Shown piece after piece: positions 29,235 through 38,194 of a DNA stretch of 64,000 nucleotides; within the stretch, counting starts at the first letter, position 1; every line of letters starts with the position of its first letter. A model generated the notes under the pieces. The model was not told the origin of the DNA and did no database searches. It saw only the letters and a list, made by a program, of their open reading frames with translations. Where the stretch lies: contig NZ_OU745390.1 of the NCBI RefSeq assembly GCF_916618955.1, forward strand, positions 1,736,001 to 1,800,000, read 5' to 3'. The position numbers and the translations under genes were made by a program. This stretch comes from Pseudomonas sp. Marseille-Q3773 (GTDB taxonomy: Bacteria; Pseudomonadota; Gammaproteobacteria; Pseudomonadales; Pseudomonadaceae).

Positions 29235-31337
29235 ATGTACCGACAACCTGAACTGCGTTTCAGCTTCCAACCCTTGGCTGGCGATCTTCAATTTGAGGTG
29301 ATTTCATTTGAACTCGATGAAGCCATCAGCACGCCATTCCAGCTGAAGCTGGAGCTGATCAGTCACGAAGATGAAGTCGACTTCGGTCAGTTGCTCGACA
29401 AGCCGGTGCTGTTCACGATCTGGCGCGGTGAGCGCCCCCTGCGCTATGTGCACGGCCTGGTCAGCAGCTTCAGCCAGGGTGAGACAGGGTTCTTTCGCAC
29501 CCGTTACCGCGCCTTGGTCGAGCCCGTGCTGGCCCGCGCCGGCTTGCGTTCGAACTGGCGCATCTTCCAGCACAAGACCGTGCCGCAGATTCTTGAATTG
29601 ATGCTCAAGCGCCAGGACATTGCCCGTTTCGAAATCAAGAGCATGGGCGAGCATCAGGTGCGCGAGTTCTGCGTACAGGCCGGTGAAACGGACCTCGACT
29701 TCATCGCCCGCCTGGCGGGTGAAGAGGGTTTTGTCTATCGCTTCGAGCACACGCCGAAACACCACCAGTTGGTCATCACCGACCGACTTCTGGCTCTGGG
29801 GCAGATCAGCCGAAGCGCGCTCAAGGCCGACGACGAAGATGAAGACTTCTTCGACGAAGACGACATCGGCCCCGACCAGGTACTGTACCGCGCCAACAGC
29901 GGTGGTGATCAGGCCAGGCCTTGCCTGCGCCGCCTGCGCTACAGCGAGCAGGTACGCACCGCACGACAGGTACAGCGGGACTACACCTTCACCAACCCGC
30001 AGTACCGGCAGGAACACCGCGCAGATGACAGTGGCATCGCCCATCAGTCCCGGGATTATGAGCGCTTCGACTACCCCGGCCGCTACAAGCGCGATGCGGT
30101 CGGAGTGCCCTTCACCGCCACCCGCTTGACAGCCCTGCGCCATGACGCCCGTATTGCCGAAGTCGAGGGTGACGATGTACGCCTGCAACCGGGGCTGAGC
30201 TTTACCCTCATTGACCACCCACGCAAAGACCTCAACGCACACTGGCGCGTGATGCGCGTGCATCACGAGGGGAGCCAATTCACCAGCCTGCAAGAAGAAG
30301 CTGCCGGAGCCGAACTGGGAACGCGCTACTCGCAGGAAGCCGTGCTGGTGCCCGGCCGGATCGAATGGCGACCTGCGCCGCTGGACAAACCGCGCATCGA
30401 TGGCCCGCACATGGCCACCGTCGTCGGTCCACCCGGCGAGGAGATCTACTGTGACGAATGGGGACGGGTCAAGGTCAGCTTCCCCTGGGATCGCGAGAGC
30501 AGAAACAACGAGTTCAGCTCCTGCTGGGTGCGCGTATCACAAGGTTGGGCAGGCGGCAGCTGGGGCTCGATGGCTATCCCACGCATCGGCCAGGAGGTGA
30601 TCATCCAGTACGTCAACGCCGACCCCGACCAGCCGATGATCACCGGGCGCACCTACTGCGGCGATCAACTGCCGCCCTACGAGCTGCCGGAACACAAGAC
30701 GCGCATGACCATCAAGAGTCAGACCCACAAGGGTAATGGCTTCAACGAACTGCGTTTCGAAGATGAACTGGGTCGGCAGGAAGTGTACATGCATGCCGAA
30801 AGGAACATGAATACCAAGGTCAAACATGACCAGACCCTGAACGTCGGCAATGATCGCGCCACTGCGACAGGCCGCGACCAAACCACCAGCATTGCGCGTG
30901 ACGAGACTATCGATACGGGACGTGATCGCCGCGATCATGTTCACCAGGACCGATTCACCAGCATCGACCGCAACGATATCCACTCCATTGGCAACACAAG
31001 CCGCATCACCATTGCCGCCGACCACAGCCTGAGTATCGGCGGCAATCAGTCGCTCGTCATCGAAGGTACGCGTGCCATTGAAGCCCGCACTGCACAACGC
31101 CTGTTGACCCGGTATTACATGCTTCAGGGCACGGAACGCATCCACATCCGTGGCCCGAGCGGCAAGATCATCCTCGATACCAACGGCATCACTATCGAGG
31201 CTCCGAACATCCACTTCAAAGGCAATGTCACCTACCAGACACCTGTGCAGGCCCAGGTCGAAGCCATCGAGGCCGCCATTCGAGAAGGCTCACCGCTGAT
31301 TGAAGAATGCCCCTTTGCCGGGAAGGACGACGCATGA
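29235..31337 (+). CDS. vgrG: Type VI secretion spike protein VgrG
   Basis: The 700-residue protein begins MYRQPELRFSFQPLAGDLQF. It has the gp27-like N-terminal domains and the gp5-like OB fold (YCDEWGRVKVSFPWDR, SSCWVRVSQGWAG, GSMAIPRIGQEVIIQYVNAD). A C-terminal beta-helix of repeated short strands (DRNDIHSIGNTSRI, DHSLSIGGNQSL) follows, then a short extension. It forms the trimeric tip of the T6SS tube. There are no T6SS sheath or membrane-complex genes in the window, so it depends on a main cluster elsewhere. Its stop overlaps the next gene as ATGA. Confidence 0.95.
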   Translation: MYRQPELRFSFQPLAGDLQFEVISFELDEAISTPFQLKLELISHEDEVDFGQLLDKPVLFTIWRGERPLRYVHGLVSSFSQGETGFFRTRYRALVEPVLARAGLRSNWRIFQHKTVPQILELMLKRQDIARFEIKSMGEHQVREFCVQAGETDLDFIARLAGEEGFVYRFEHTPKHHQLVITDRLLALGQISRSALKADDEDEDFFDEDDIGPDQVLYRANSGGDQARPCLRRLRYSEQVRTARQVQRDYTFTNPQYRQEHRADDSGIAHQSRDYERFDYPGRYKRDAVGVPFTATRLTALRHDARIAEVEGDDVRLQPGLSFTLIDHPRKDLNAHWRVMRVHHEGSQFTSLQEEAAGAELGTRYSQEAVLVPGRIEWRPAPLDKPRIDGPHMATVVGPPGEEIYCDEWGRVKVSFPWDRESRNNEFSSCWVRVSQGWAGGSWGSMAIPRIGQEVIIQYVNADPDQPMITGRTYCGDQLPPYELPEHKTRMTIKSQTHKGNGFNELRFEDELGRQEVYMHAERNMNTKVKHDQTLNVGNDRATATGRDQTTSIARDETIDTGRDRRDHVHQDRFTSIDRNDIHSIGNTSRITIAADHSLSIGGNQSLVIEGTRAIEARTAQRLLTRYYMLQGTERIHIRGPSGKIILDTNGITIEAPNIHFKGNVTYQTPVQAQVEAIEAAIREGSPLIEECPFAGKDDA

Positions 31338-31909
31338 GCCTGCACCAGCAATTAAGCGAAGGCAGCCTGTACACGGGTGTCGTCAGTGCAAGCCTGTTCG
31401 TGCTTGCCGAAGCGTCGGCCAATCCGGGCCTGCTGGGCAGGCTCGAGTTTCATTCCAGCCGACACCAATGCCTATGGCACCTGGACCATCACACAGGGCT
31501 GGAGAAGCATGCGCCATTACTGTTCCAGCTGACAGCAGGCAGCGAACTGGATGCCTGGCTTGGCAGCCTGGACGGGGCCTTCGCCTGTACTGTCGCCGAG
31601 ACCACACTGCCCCTCGAAGCCCTCGCGCGGCACCTGCGCCGCTTTGGCAAAGTCCAGGAAGGCCGACGTCGTTACTTCATGAGGCTTGGTGATCCTCGGT
31701 CGTTAAGCATCTACATCGGCTCATTGACGCAGCAGCCAGACACCCTGGCCCGGCTGTTCGATCACGGACGCATACGCAGACTCTACTTCCACGATTCACG
31801 AAGCGGGCTTGCACTTGGCGCACAGCCGCTGTTCGAGCAAACAGAAAGCAGCATCGAACGGGAAGGCTGCCTGGCCTGGCTGCCATTGCGCCACGAGGTC
31901 CCTGCATGA
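31334..31909 (+). CDS. DUF4123 adaptor/chaperone for T6SS effector
   Basis: The 191-residue protein follows vgrG with an ATGA overlap. It shows the DUF4123 pattern: LDHHTGLEKHAPLLFQL, the central LARHLRRFGKVQEGRRRYFMRLGDPR and the C-terminal GRIRRLYFHDS. DUF4123 proteins (Tap-1/Tec) load specific effectors onto VgrG or PAAR. Here the cargo should be the effector encoded two genes downstream. Confidence 0.88.
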   Translation: MSLHQQLSEGSLYTGVVSASLFVLAEASANPGLLGRLEFHSSRHQCLWHLDHHTGLEKHAPLLFQLTAGSELDAWLGSLDGAFACTVAETTLPLEALARHLRRFGKVQEGRRRYFMRLGDPRSLSIYIGSLTQQPDTLARLFDHGRIRRLYFHDSRSGLALGAQPLFEQTESSIEREGCLAWLPLRHEVPA

Positions 31910-32748
31910 GCCTGCCAAGCCTTAATCTGGGTGCGCTGCAAGCTGCCTCGCTACGGTCCACCAACCGTCGACTGTCCCGCTTCTTGCTGGGGACGTTGGA
32001 CGGTTCGATTGCGCGCTTTCATACCCGTCCCGAGGATGTTCCGCTGCTGGTAGCCAATGCGGGGGCTCTGGTCAGCAACAGGGGCTACACCTGCGGCAAG
32101 GAATACAGCTTGCTGGTGCTGAGCCATTTCTTGCTGGGTCTGGGCTGGTGGAACGACCCCGCAAGCGTATCGGTGTGGTCAATCCACCAGGTTCCCGGCC
32201 TTACCCAGGATGAGCGACTCGACATGCTGACCGTGCGGGCAGTAGCCCACCGTATGCACTGGGAGGGTCAACTTACCCTTATGCATGACGTCACACGGCA
32301 GATTTTGCGCCTGCCCGATGACGATTGCGACCACGACCGGCAGTGGCGAGCACTGGAGCAACTGATGACCCTGCGCGGCATACCAGCTGACGCGCAGCAG
32401 TCTTGCTACTGCTGCTATGAGTCGGATGCCAGCCGCCGCTATGCGCTGCCCGCCATCAACCACAAGGAGCTGAACGGGAACGAGATCCGCGCCTACCGCT
32501 ATTACGGAAAACGGCTACCTCAGCCATCCGATGACCTGTACAAGCTGCCCCCGTTGCCCCGCAGCCAAGTGCTGGTGCATGTGCTCCTGGCGATCGCGTT
32601 CGGTCGACACTTTTACCTCAACCCATTGTTCACCCGTTGGGTGGAATTGCTTGAAGCCACCGACTCTCCCCGAGAGCGCTGCAGGGTATTGGCAGATCAA
32701 CTGGCAGCCCACCAACAAGCACTCAAGGAGCCGAGTCCGCATGGTTGA
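31906..32748 (+). CDS. Uncharacterised T6SS-island protein, possible co-chaperone
   Basis: The 280-residue protein overlaps the preceding DUF4123 gene by ATGA and the following effector gene by eight bases, so the three are tightly coupled. I do not recognise its family. Visible features are no signal peptide, a Cys cluster CYCCY (167-171), GGRxY-like aromatic stretches and a C-terminal hydrophobic segment (VLVHVLLAIAFG). In P. aeruginosa the TseT effector needs a chaperone plus a co-chaperone encoded side by side. A similar role fits this position, but it is only inferred. Confidence 0.7.
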   Translation: MSLPSLNLGALQAASLRSTNRRLSRFLLGTLDGSIARFHTRPEDVPLLVANAGALVSNRGYTCGKEYSLLVLSHFLLGLGWWNDPASVSVWSIHQVPGLTQDERLDMLTVRAVAHRMHWEGQLTLMHDVTRQILRLPDDDCDHDRQWRALEQLMTLRGIPADAQQSCYCCYESDASRRYALPAINHKELNGNEIRAYRYYGKRLPQPSDDLYKLPPLPRSQVLVHVLLAIAFGRHFYLNPLFTRWVELLEATDSPRERCRVLADQLAAHQQALKEPSPHG

Positions 32749-34615
32749 AGCATCTGCTTTACAAACGCTGGGGCAAGCCGCACTCAGCGGGGCGCTGCCT
32801 GTTCCACCCGACATTTGCGTACCCTGCTCCCTGCCTGGCGCGCTGTTCTCCCTCGGCGGCGGCGACGGTTGCGACCAGTTGCTAGGCATCCCCTCCCAGA
32901 ACGGGGTCGGCCCTGCCTGGTTTCGCAACAACCCCTGGATCCGCGACCAGGCGCGCAACCACCGCGACACCTTCCTCCAGCAAGTGCTGGAACATGCCGG
33001 CGACACGCTGGGCAATGCCTGGCTGGCTGAGTTTCATGCCTTTGCTGCCAGCGAAAAACTGCAGCTGGTGTGCATCGACGACGAGATCCGCCTCGACGAA
33101 CTGCCCCCGCCCGTACTCGACCACATGGGCGAGCGCAGCCAGCACGGTTATGCCTTTGCCCTGCACAGCAATTTCCTGTTCACCGAGCACAAGATCTATT
33201 TCGCCACCTTCACCCATGTGCAGTGGGCCGAGGCGCAACGGGAAGAGTACGTCGACGAGCACGGCACCCAGCGTATCAGCCCGCCCTATACCTGGCACAC
33301 GCCCAGTGGCCTGTACCCGATCGAACAGGCCTGTGAACAGCTGGCCCGGCACTACGCCGAAGCCAAGGCCAGGGCTCGCTTCTGGCAAGGCGTCATTGGC
33401 GCGGGCGAATTCGCCCTCGGCGTGCTGGCATTCATACCGGTGGTGCGCGGCATCATGGGCACCGTAACGCTCGGCCGCTATGCCTTCGTCGCCCTGGAAG
33501 CCGCGCTGGCCGCCGATGCCATGGTCGACGGCAGCAGCCGCATGATCACTGGCGAAGGCCTGAGCATCGGCGAACAGTTCTTCACCGACCTGGCGCGCCT
33601 GGCCAACCCCGACACCGCCGAAGCGCGCGGCAAGCAGGTATTCATGGCCATCAACCTGGCCCTGCTGCTACCCGCCGCCATGGGCGGTGCACGCTGGCTG
33701 ATGCACAAGCTGCGCCCCGGCAGCATGACCACCGTACGCCTCGACAACGCCGCACTGTCGCAAGAGGAAGTCCGGCGCCTTGGCAACCGCAGCGCCGGCG
33801 AAGTCACCGTACTGGAAACCCGCATCCAGCGACGCACCCGCGAGGGTGAGCTGCCAGTCACCGCCCGTGAACTGCACTCGGTGGAGCGCAATGCCAGCCT
33901 GGTCGCGCTCGATGTGGTCGGCGGCAAGGCCGACTACGCCTACATGGCCACCACCCTGCGCGACCGGCTGGTGGCCATGATTCAGCACAGCATCGGGCCG
34001 GTGCGCATGGGCGGCAGCCTGACCCGGGTCGTCGCCGATGCCGGCGAAGAAGCCCTGGCGGCTGCCCTGGTCAGCCACTGGAAGGTCAAGCCGGAGAACA
34101 TCCTCGGCCTGAGCACCCACCCTTCCCGGCCCAGCCAGTTCGGTTTGAAGAACAAGAGCGACCAGGGGATCGACATGCTGGTGTACGTACCACCACCGCC
34201 CTCGATGACGGTGCGTAATCCGACGACGCTGGAAATGCGGCACCACATTGATGGGCTGAAGGGGACGGCGCCCGTGGAAGAGTTAAAGTTCGAGGCTGGG
34301 ACGTTGTTGGTGATTGAGGTGAAGACGACGCTTGGCAAAACCAGGACGCCATCTTTTCTAGAAACGCAACGCGTTGGAGGGTCAAGAAATTTACGACGAA
34401 TCCAGGAGCTTATAGCTAAGGACAAAGGCGCTTGGCAACTCGATAAGCTTCAAAAGCATGACCCCGGCTTCACATCAAAAGCCGGGGCGACCATGACGGC
34501 GACAGCCTCGGGAAAAGTTAAATTCCTGCACGCTCAAGTTTTCTTCGACTCCAGTGGCAAACTCAACCCACTAACCAACGCCCTCAGCGGTATACAAATT
34601 AATACCTGGAAATAA
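32741..34615 (+). CDS. Predicted T6SS effector with PD-(D/E)XK nuclease-like C-terminus
   Basis: The 624-residue protein has an N-terminal region of about 210 residues of unknown fold. A hydrophobic middle (about 223-262 and 300-320) may cross or insert in membranes. The C-terminal domain carries a nuclease pattern: a helix with E437/E438, SDQGIDMLVY (D478), a long insertion, and IEVKTT (E526, K528). This D...ExK layout fits PD-(D/E)XK DNases such as the Tox-REase group. The start at 32741 has AAGGAG upstream. From about 34200 codon use turns AT-rich, which suggests exchange of the toxin tip. Target and activity are inferred. Confidence 0.75.
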   Translation: MVEASALQTLGQAALSGALPVPPDICVPCSLPGALFSLGGGDGCDQLLGIPSQNGVGPAWFRNNPWIRDQARNHRDTFLQQVLEHAGDTLGNAWLAEFHAFAASEKLQLVCIDDEIRLDELPPPVLDHMGERSQHGYAFALHSNFLFTEHKIYFATFTHVQWAEAQREEYVDEHGTQRISPPYTWHTPSGLYPIEQACEQLARHYAEAKARARFWQGVIGAGEFALGVLAFIPVVRGIMGTVTLGRYAFVALEAALAADAMVDGSSRMITGEGLSIGEQFFTDLARLANPDTAEARGKQVFMAINLALLLPAAMGGARWLMHKLRPGSMTTVRLDNAALSQEEVRRLGNRSAGEVTVLETRIQRRTREGELPVTARELHSVERNASLVALDVVGGKADYAYMATTLRDRLVAMIQHSIGPVRMGGSLTRVVADAGEEALAAALVSHWKVKPENILGLSTHPSRPSQFGLKNKSDQGIDMLVYVPPPPSMTVRNPTTLEMRHHIDGLKGTAPVEELKFEAGTLLVIEVKTTLGKTRTPSFLETQRVGGSRNLRRIQELIAKDKGAWQLDKLQKHDPGFTSKAGATMTATASGKVKFLHAQVFFDSSGKLNPLTNALSGIQINTWK

Positions 34616-34616
34616 C

Positions 34617-35549
34617 ATGAAGAAAAATCGACTTCAACAAAGCCTCCGAGACCTGGATGATTGGGCATCTGCTAACGGCAATTATCCAGCGAATTGGTTT
34701 GACGATTATTTGAACAACGGTTCGCAATCTACCCTGGCTTTTAACGCCCTATTCAGAATTGGGCTTCTCGAAATCAAAAAAGAGCTTCTACAAGCACGAC
34801 TCAAAATGGCACCACCAGCACCCAAGAATTTAACGACCGGCATAGTTAGAATGATGGCCAGCGATGCAATCCTTATCGAATCACTTAAAGGCACCGGGCG
34901 AGTTGCTAATGATACGCTGGACGGCATAACACACCTCATGTTCTGCGCCATGGCTACAGGACAATTTCGACTGATAGCGCCTTTCCACCAAACCATTCTT
35001 CTAGCGTTGGAAGGCGGCTACGGCGTAGAGGATGGAAACAACCTGCCGATAGGCACCACCCTTCGCTACGCCGGCTTCGGCCTGACCATCATCGGCGACT
35101 GGCTCGGCAAACCGCTTGACCTCGACAAGCACGCCCTGCCTCGCGACCCTGCCTGGGGTCAATTGGTCGCTCATTGGCGCGAACCTGATCCCGATAAACT
35201 GGCGCCGATTCTGGTGGCCGCCTGCGACAGCCATGTCGAACGCATCGCGCTGACGTCCCGCGAACTCGACTCCGGCAATTTCGAATTCGGCTCCCCCTTC
35301 GAAGCCGTCTACCCTGCCGAAATCCTGGCCATCCTCAACCTGCGTCGGTCGTTGGGGCTAACCAACCCCCCGCCCATCGAACACCCGTTGATGCAAACGC
35401 CCTATGCAAGACTGACCTGCCCGCCTGGCATGCGCTTCGAGCCGGATGAACTGCTGATGCGCTTCCTGGCTGCCGCCTGCAAACACGATCCTGATGCTGT
35501 ACCGGCCGGCCTTTACGAAGCAATCCTGCAAAACAGCGCGAAGGATTGA
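34617..35549 (+). CDS. Putative immunity protein of the T6SS effector
   Basis: The 310-residue, signal-less protein starts one base after the effector stop, so it is co-translated with the toxin, as immunity genes are. I do not recognise a named family. The C-terminal half (SPFEAVYPAEILAILNLRRS) is reminiscent of helical immunity proteins of nuclease toxins. The 5' half is AT-rich and uses rare codons, while from about 35040 base composition returns to normal. A cytoplasmic location fits protection against a nuclease. The function is inferred from position. Confidence 0.65.
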   Translation: MKKNRLQQSLRDLDDWASANGNYPANWFDDYLNNGSQSTLAFNALFRIGLLEIKKELLQARLKMAPPAPKNLTTGIVRMMASDAILIESLKGTGRVANDTLDGITHLMFCAMATGQFRLIAPFHQTILLALEGGYGVEDGNNLPIGTTLRYAGFGLTIIGDWLGKPLDLDKHALPRDPAWGQLVAHWREPDPDKLAPILVAACDSHVERIALTSRELDSGNFEFGSPFEAVYPAEILAILNLRRSLGLTNPPPIEHPLMQTPYARLTCPPGMRFEPDELLMRFLAAACKHDPDAVPAGLYEAILQNSAKD

Positions 35550-35552
35550 GCG

Positions 35553-35825
35553 ATGTCCCGACAAGGTGCGATTCGAAAAGGCGATCCCCACAGCGGGGGT
35601 GGTCGGATGGGGGAAGGAAGCGGAGTTCTTGTCAACGGGCGGCAACAATGCCTTCTCGGAGATCGTGCGCTATGCGCGCTTCATGGAGGGACATTTGCGT
35701 TGGTCTCTGGCGGTGACGGTAGTGTCTTGTTCAACGGTACTTCGTTAGTGTTCGAGCCTGCAGAGCTTGCTTGTGGGTGCCAGGTTTCATCTACCTGTTC
35801 GGGACCTTATGCCAAAGAGGGCTGA
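35553..35825 (+). CDS. PAAR-domain spike-tip protein
   Basis: The 90-residue protein begins MSRQGAIRKGDPHSGGGRM and shows the short beta-hairpin pattern of PAAR proteins with G-rich turns (LLGDRALCALHGG, LVSGGDGSVLFNG). His/Cys residues that could hold the zinc are present. PAAR proteins cap the VgrG trimer and help recruit effectors. It starts three bases after the immunity gene stop and closes the island. Confidence 0.88.
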   Translation: MSRQGAIRKGDPHSGGGRMGEGSGVLVNGRQQCLLGDRALCALHGGTFALVSGGDGSVLFNGTSLVFEPAELACGCQVSSTCSGPYAKEG

Positions 35826-36207
35826 ACGACTGAAGATCGTTGATTTCATGCATCGACCTCTTCGCGGGCTTGCACGATTTGAACAGCGCTCGCGTTATCT
35901 GTTTCGCGGGCGCGCCCGCTCCCACAGGTACTGCGCTGGCTTCGAGTTGGCGCTTTACATGTGGGAAATTGCCCAACCCTTTTGGGCTGCGCTGTCGCGC
36001 AGAGAACAAATATCGCTCGTCTGACGCGCCCTTTGTAGGAGCAGCCTTGTGCTGCGAAGAGGCCGGTACAAGCAACAGACAGGCTTTGTCAGTACTGGCC
36101 TCTTCGCAGCACAAGGCTGCTCCTACAGAACCTCGCCGAACCAATGAGCCACGTGTTGTATGGGAGCGGGTTTACCCGCGAAGAGGCCGGCGCAGGCAAC
36201 ACATGAA
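35826..36207. repeat. REP-rich intergenic region including a 31-bp perfect inverted repeat
   Basis: The stretch has no gene. It holds REP units at about 35903-35930 and 36160-36187. A REP doublet lies between them, with arms 36034-36064 and 36097-36127 that are perfect 31-bp inverted repeats (TGTAGGAGCAGCCTTGTGCT at the outer end). The loop is 32 bases. Such doublets (REPINs) form long hairpins and are spread by RAYT transposases. No RAYT gene is in the window. Confidence 0.75.
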
Positions 36208-36999
36208 TCACATGGCGTGCCGCAACATCTCCACCACTTGCGCATGCAGCGCCGGGTCACCGCACGCCACCACACAGCCACCATGCTGCGCGCTGCTGCC
36301 ATCCCACGCGGTGATCACCCCGCCCGCCCCTTCGATGATCGGCATCAGCGCCTGGACGTCATACGGCTGCAGGCTGGCCTCGACGATCACGTCGACAAAC
36401 CCGCTGGCCAGCATGCAATAGGCATAGCAATCGCCGCCGTAGCGCATCAGCCGCGCCTTGCCGGCAACCGCCTCGAATGCAGCCTTGCGTTCAGCGCTAT
36501 CGAACATGTCCGGGGTGGTGCACATCAGCGTGGCCAAGGCCAGGTCGCTGCAGGCACGGGTTTTCAATGGCGTTCCGTTGCGCCAGGCGCCTTCCGGCGT
36601 GCCGACGAAGCGCTCCCCGGTGAATGGCTGATTCATCACCCCTACCACTGGCTGCGTGCCGTCGTTGAGGGCGATCAATGTGCCCCACAGCGGCAGGCCG
36701 GTGATGAAGGCGCGGGTGCCATCGATAGGGTCGAGCACCCAGGTCAGCGGGCTGCTGCCGACCGCCACACCGGCTTCCTCGCCGAGAATGCCATGCTCGG
36801 GGTAACGGGCCTGGATCAGCGCGCGCATGGCATCTTCGGCCGCCTTGTCGGCCACGGTCACCGGGTCGTACAAGCGCCCGCCCTTGTCCTCGACATCCAG
36901 GCTGGCGCGAAAGTAGGGCTTGATCGCTTCAGCAGCAGCATCGGCCAACTGCTCGGCAAAGGCGCGGTACTCGCCGATCTGTGCAGCACTCAGGGACAT
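36208..36999 (-). CDS. hisN: Inositol-monophosphatase-family phosphatase, HisN-like
   Basis: The 263-residue protein contains the family metal site: GEE in GILGEEAG, WVLDPIDGTRAFITGLP and the distal YDVQALMPIIEGAGG. The RAFI variant after DPIDGT is typical of the histidinol-phosphate phosphatase (HisN) subgroup rather than inositol monophosphatases (TNF). The role would be the penultimate dephosphorylation step of histidine synthesis. The start at 36999 (MSLSAAQIGEYRAF) gives normal length. Subgroup assignment is likely rather than certain. Confidence 0.82.
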   Translation of the reverse strand: MSLSAAQIGEYRAFAEQLADAAAEAIKPYFRASLDVEDKGGRLYDPVTVADKAAEDAMRALIQARYPEHGILGEEAGVAVGSSPLTWVLDPIDGTRAFITGLPLWGTLIALNDGTQPVVGVMNQPFTGERFVGTPEGAWRNGTPLKTRACSDLALATLMCTTPDMFDSAERKAAFEAVAGKARLMRYGGDCYAYCMLASGFVDVIVEASLQPYDVQALMPIIEGAGGVITAWDGSSAQHGGCVVACGDPALHAQVVEMLRHAM

Positions 37000-37125
37000 G
37001 GGACGGGCCTCGTGACAAAGATGGGGCACGCATCATACCCGACACTTCGCCCCGCTGTACGCTGCTCCGGTCTAGACTGAACATGACCAGATCACCCGGG
37101 GGGCTGCCACACGTGGAGGTGTGCG

Positions 37126-38016
37126 ATGAGCCAGTTCAAGCGTCTGTTCGTCATGCTCGGCCCGCAGATGCGTCACACGCCGGCGCTGCAGCGCGCAGCG
37201 GCGTTGGCGGAGTCCAACGGGGCCTTGCTGGACATCAATGTGTTCGTCGACGATGTCGACACCTTCGGCCTGATGAGCGATGGCCGCGAACGCGAGCGAC
37301 TGCTCAGTGACAACCGCCAGTGGCTGGCGGACGAAGCTGAACAACTGGGCAACGCCGGCCTGGATGTGTCTACCGAGTTGCTGCTCACCCGTGACCCGTT
37401 GGGCAGTGTGCTGGAACGGGTCGAGCGGCTGGGGTGCGACCTGCTGATCAAGGACGTGCAGCACGAACCCGTGCTCAAGCGCCTGCTGGTGACGCCACTG
37501 GACTGGCAGTTGCTCAAGGACAGCCCGGTGGCCGTGCACCTGGTCAGCGATATCCGCCTGCCCCTGCCCCGGCAGATCGCTGCCGCAGTGGACCTGAACA
37601 GCCATGGCCCCGGCGAGCACCTGGACGAGCAGGTGATCCACTGTGCTCATGCGCTCGCCCTGCAGTGCAACGCCGAACTGCACCTGCTGCATGTGTGCGA
37701 TGCGGCCAGGACCCACATTGCCGACTTCGGCGCCGGCACGGTCACCATGCCTGGCTTCGATGGCAACCTGCGGGCCGCCCAGCGAACGGCGTTCAACCGC
37801 CTGGGCGATCACCATCAGATCCCGCTGGAGCGTCGGCATTTCCTCGAAGGCGCTGCGATCAAGGCCATTGCTCAGTTCGTCGGCCATAGCCGGGCAGATG
37901 TAATCGTGATGGGTAGCCACCGGCATGACGCCTTGCAGACCTTCCTGGGCGGGACCACCGCGCATGTTCTGGAACATCCTCTGTGCAATGTGCTGGCGAT
38001 CAAGGCGGTTCGCTGA
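37126..38016 (+). CDS. Tandem universal stress protein (UspE-like)
   Basis: The 296-residue protein consists of two Usp domains (about 1-145 and 150-296). The C-terminal one has the degenerate nucleotide loop MGSHRHDALQTFLGGTTAHV. A strong GGAGGTG lies five bases before the ATG. The tandem layout is that of UspE-type proteins involved in stress survival, and it is cytosolic. It has no co-directional partner and is followed by a hairpin at 38031-38061. Confidence 0.88.
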   Translation: MSQFKRLFVMLGPQMRHTPALQRAAALAESNGALLDINVFVDDVDTFGLMSDGRERERLLSDNRQWLADEAEQLGNAGLDVSTELLLTRDPLGSVLERVERLGCDLLIKDVQHEPVLKRLLVTPLDWQLLKDSPVAVHLVSDIRLPLPRQIAAAVDLNSHGPGEHLDEQVIHCAHALALQCNAELHLLHVCDAARTHIADFGAGTVTMPGFDGNLRAAQRTAFNRLGDHHQIPLERRHFLEGAAIKAIAQFVGHSRADVIVMGSHRHDALQTFLGGTTAHVLEHPLCNVLAIKAVR

Positions 38017-38030
38017 GTAGTGGTCTACCT

Positions 38031-38061
38031 GGCTTGTTCGCGAGCGTGCCGCGAACAAGCC
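38031..38061 (+). terminator. Hairpin terminator after the Usp gene
   Basis: GGCTTGTTCGCG and its inverted copy CGCGAACAAGCC form a 12-bp stem around a 7-base loop, 15 bases past the stop. No U-tract follows. Confidence 0.6.
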
Positions 38062-38114
38062 AGCTCCGAATCGCCTGCCTGGCATCTGGTACAGCAGTGC
38101 CATATAAAAAGAAT

Positions 38115-38133
38115 GCATTTGATAATGATTCGT
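38115..38133 (+). promoter_or_regulatory. Fur-box-like site before the TonB receptor
   Basis: The stretch GCATTTGATAATGATTCG contains GATAATGAT and neighbouring NATWAT-like hexamers of the Fur consensus. It lies about 65 bases before the receptor start. It implies iron repression of the downstream gene. Confidence 0.65.
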
Positions 38134-38194
38134 AGTAGTTTTGCGCCGCTTCAGCCCTTTACCTTCAGCGCCCTACTCCAGGATCGTCCCGTCG

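Noticed and set aside
35826..36207. CRISPR array
   Set aside because: The repeats are inverted REP units at irregular spacing, not direct repeats with uniform spacers, and no cas genes are present.
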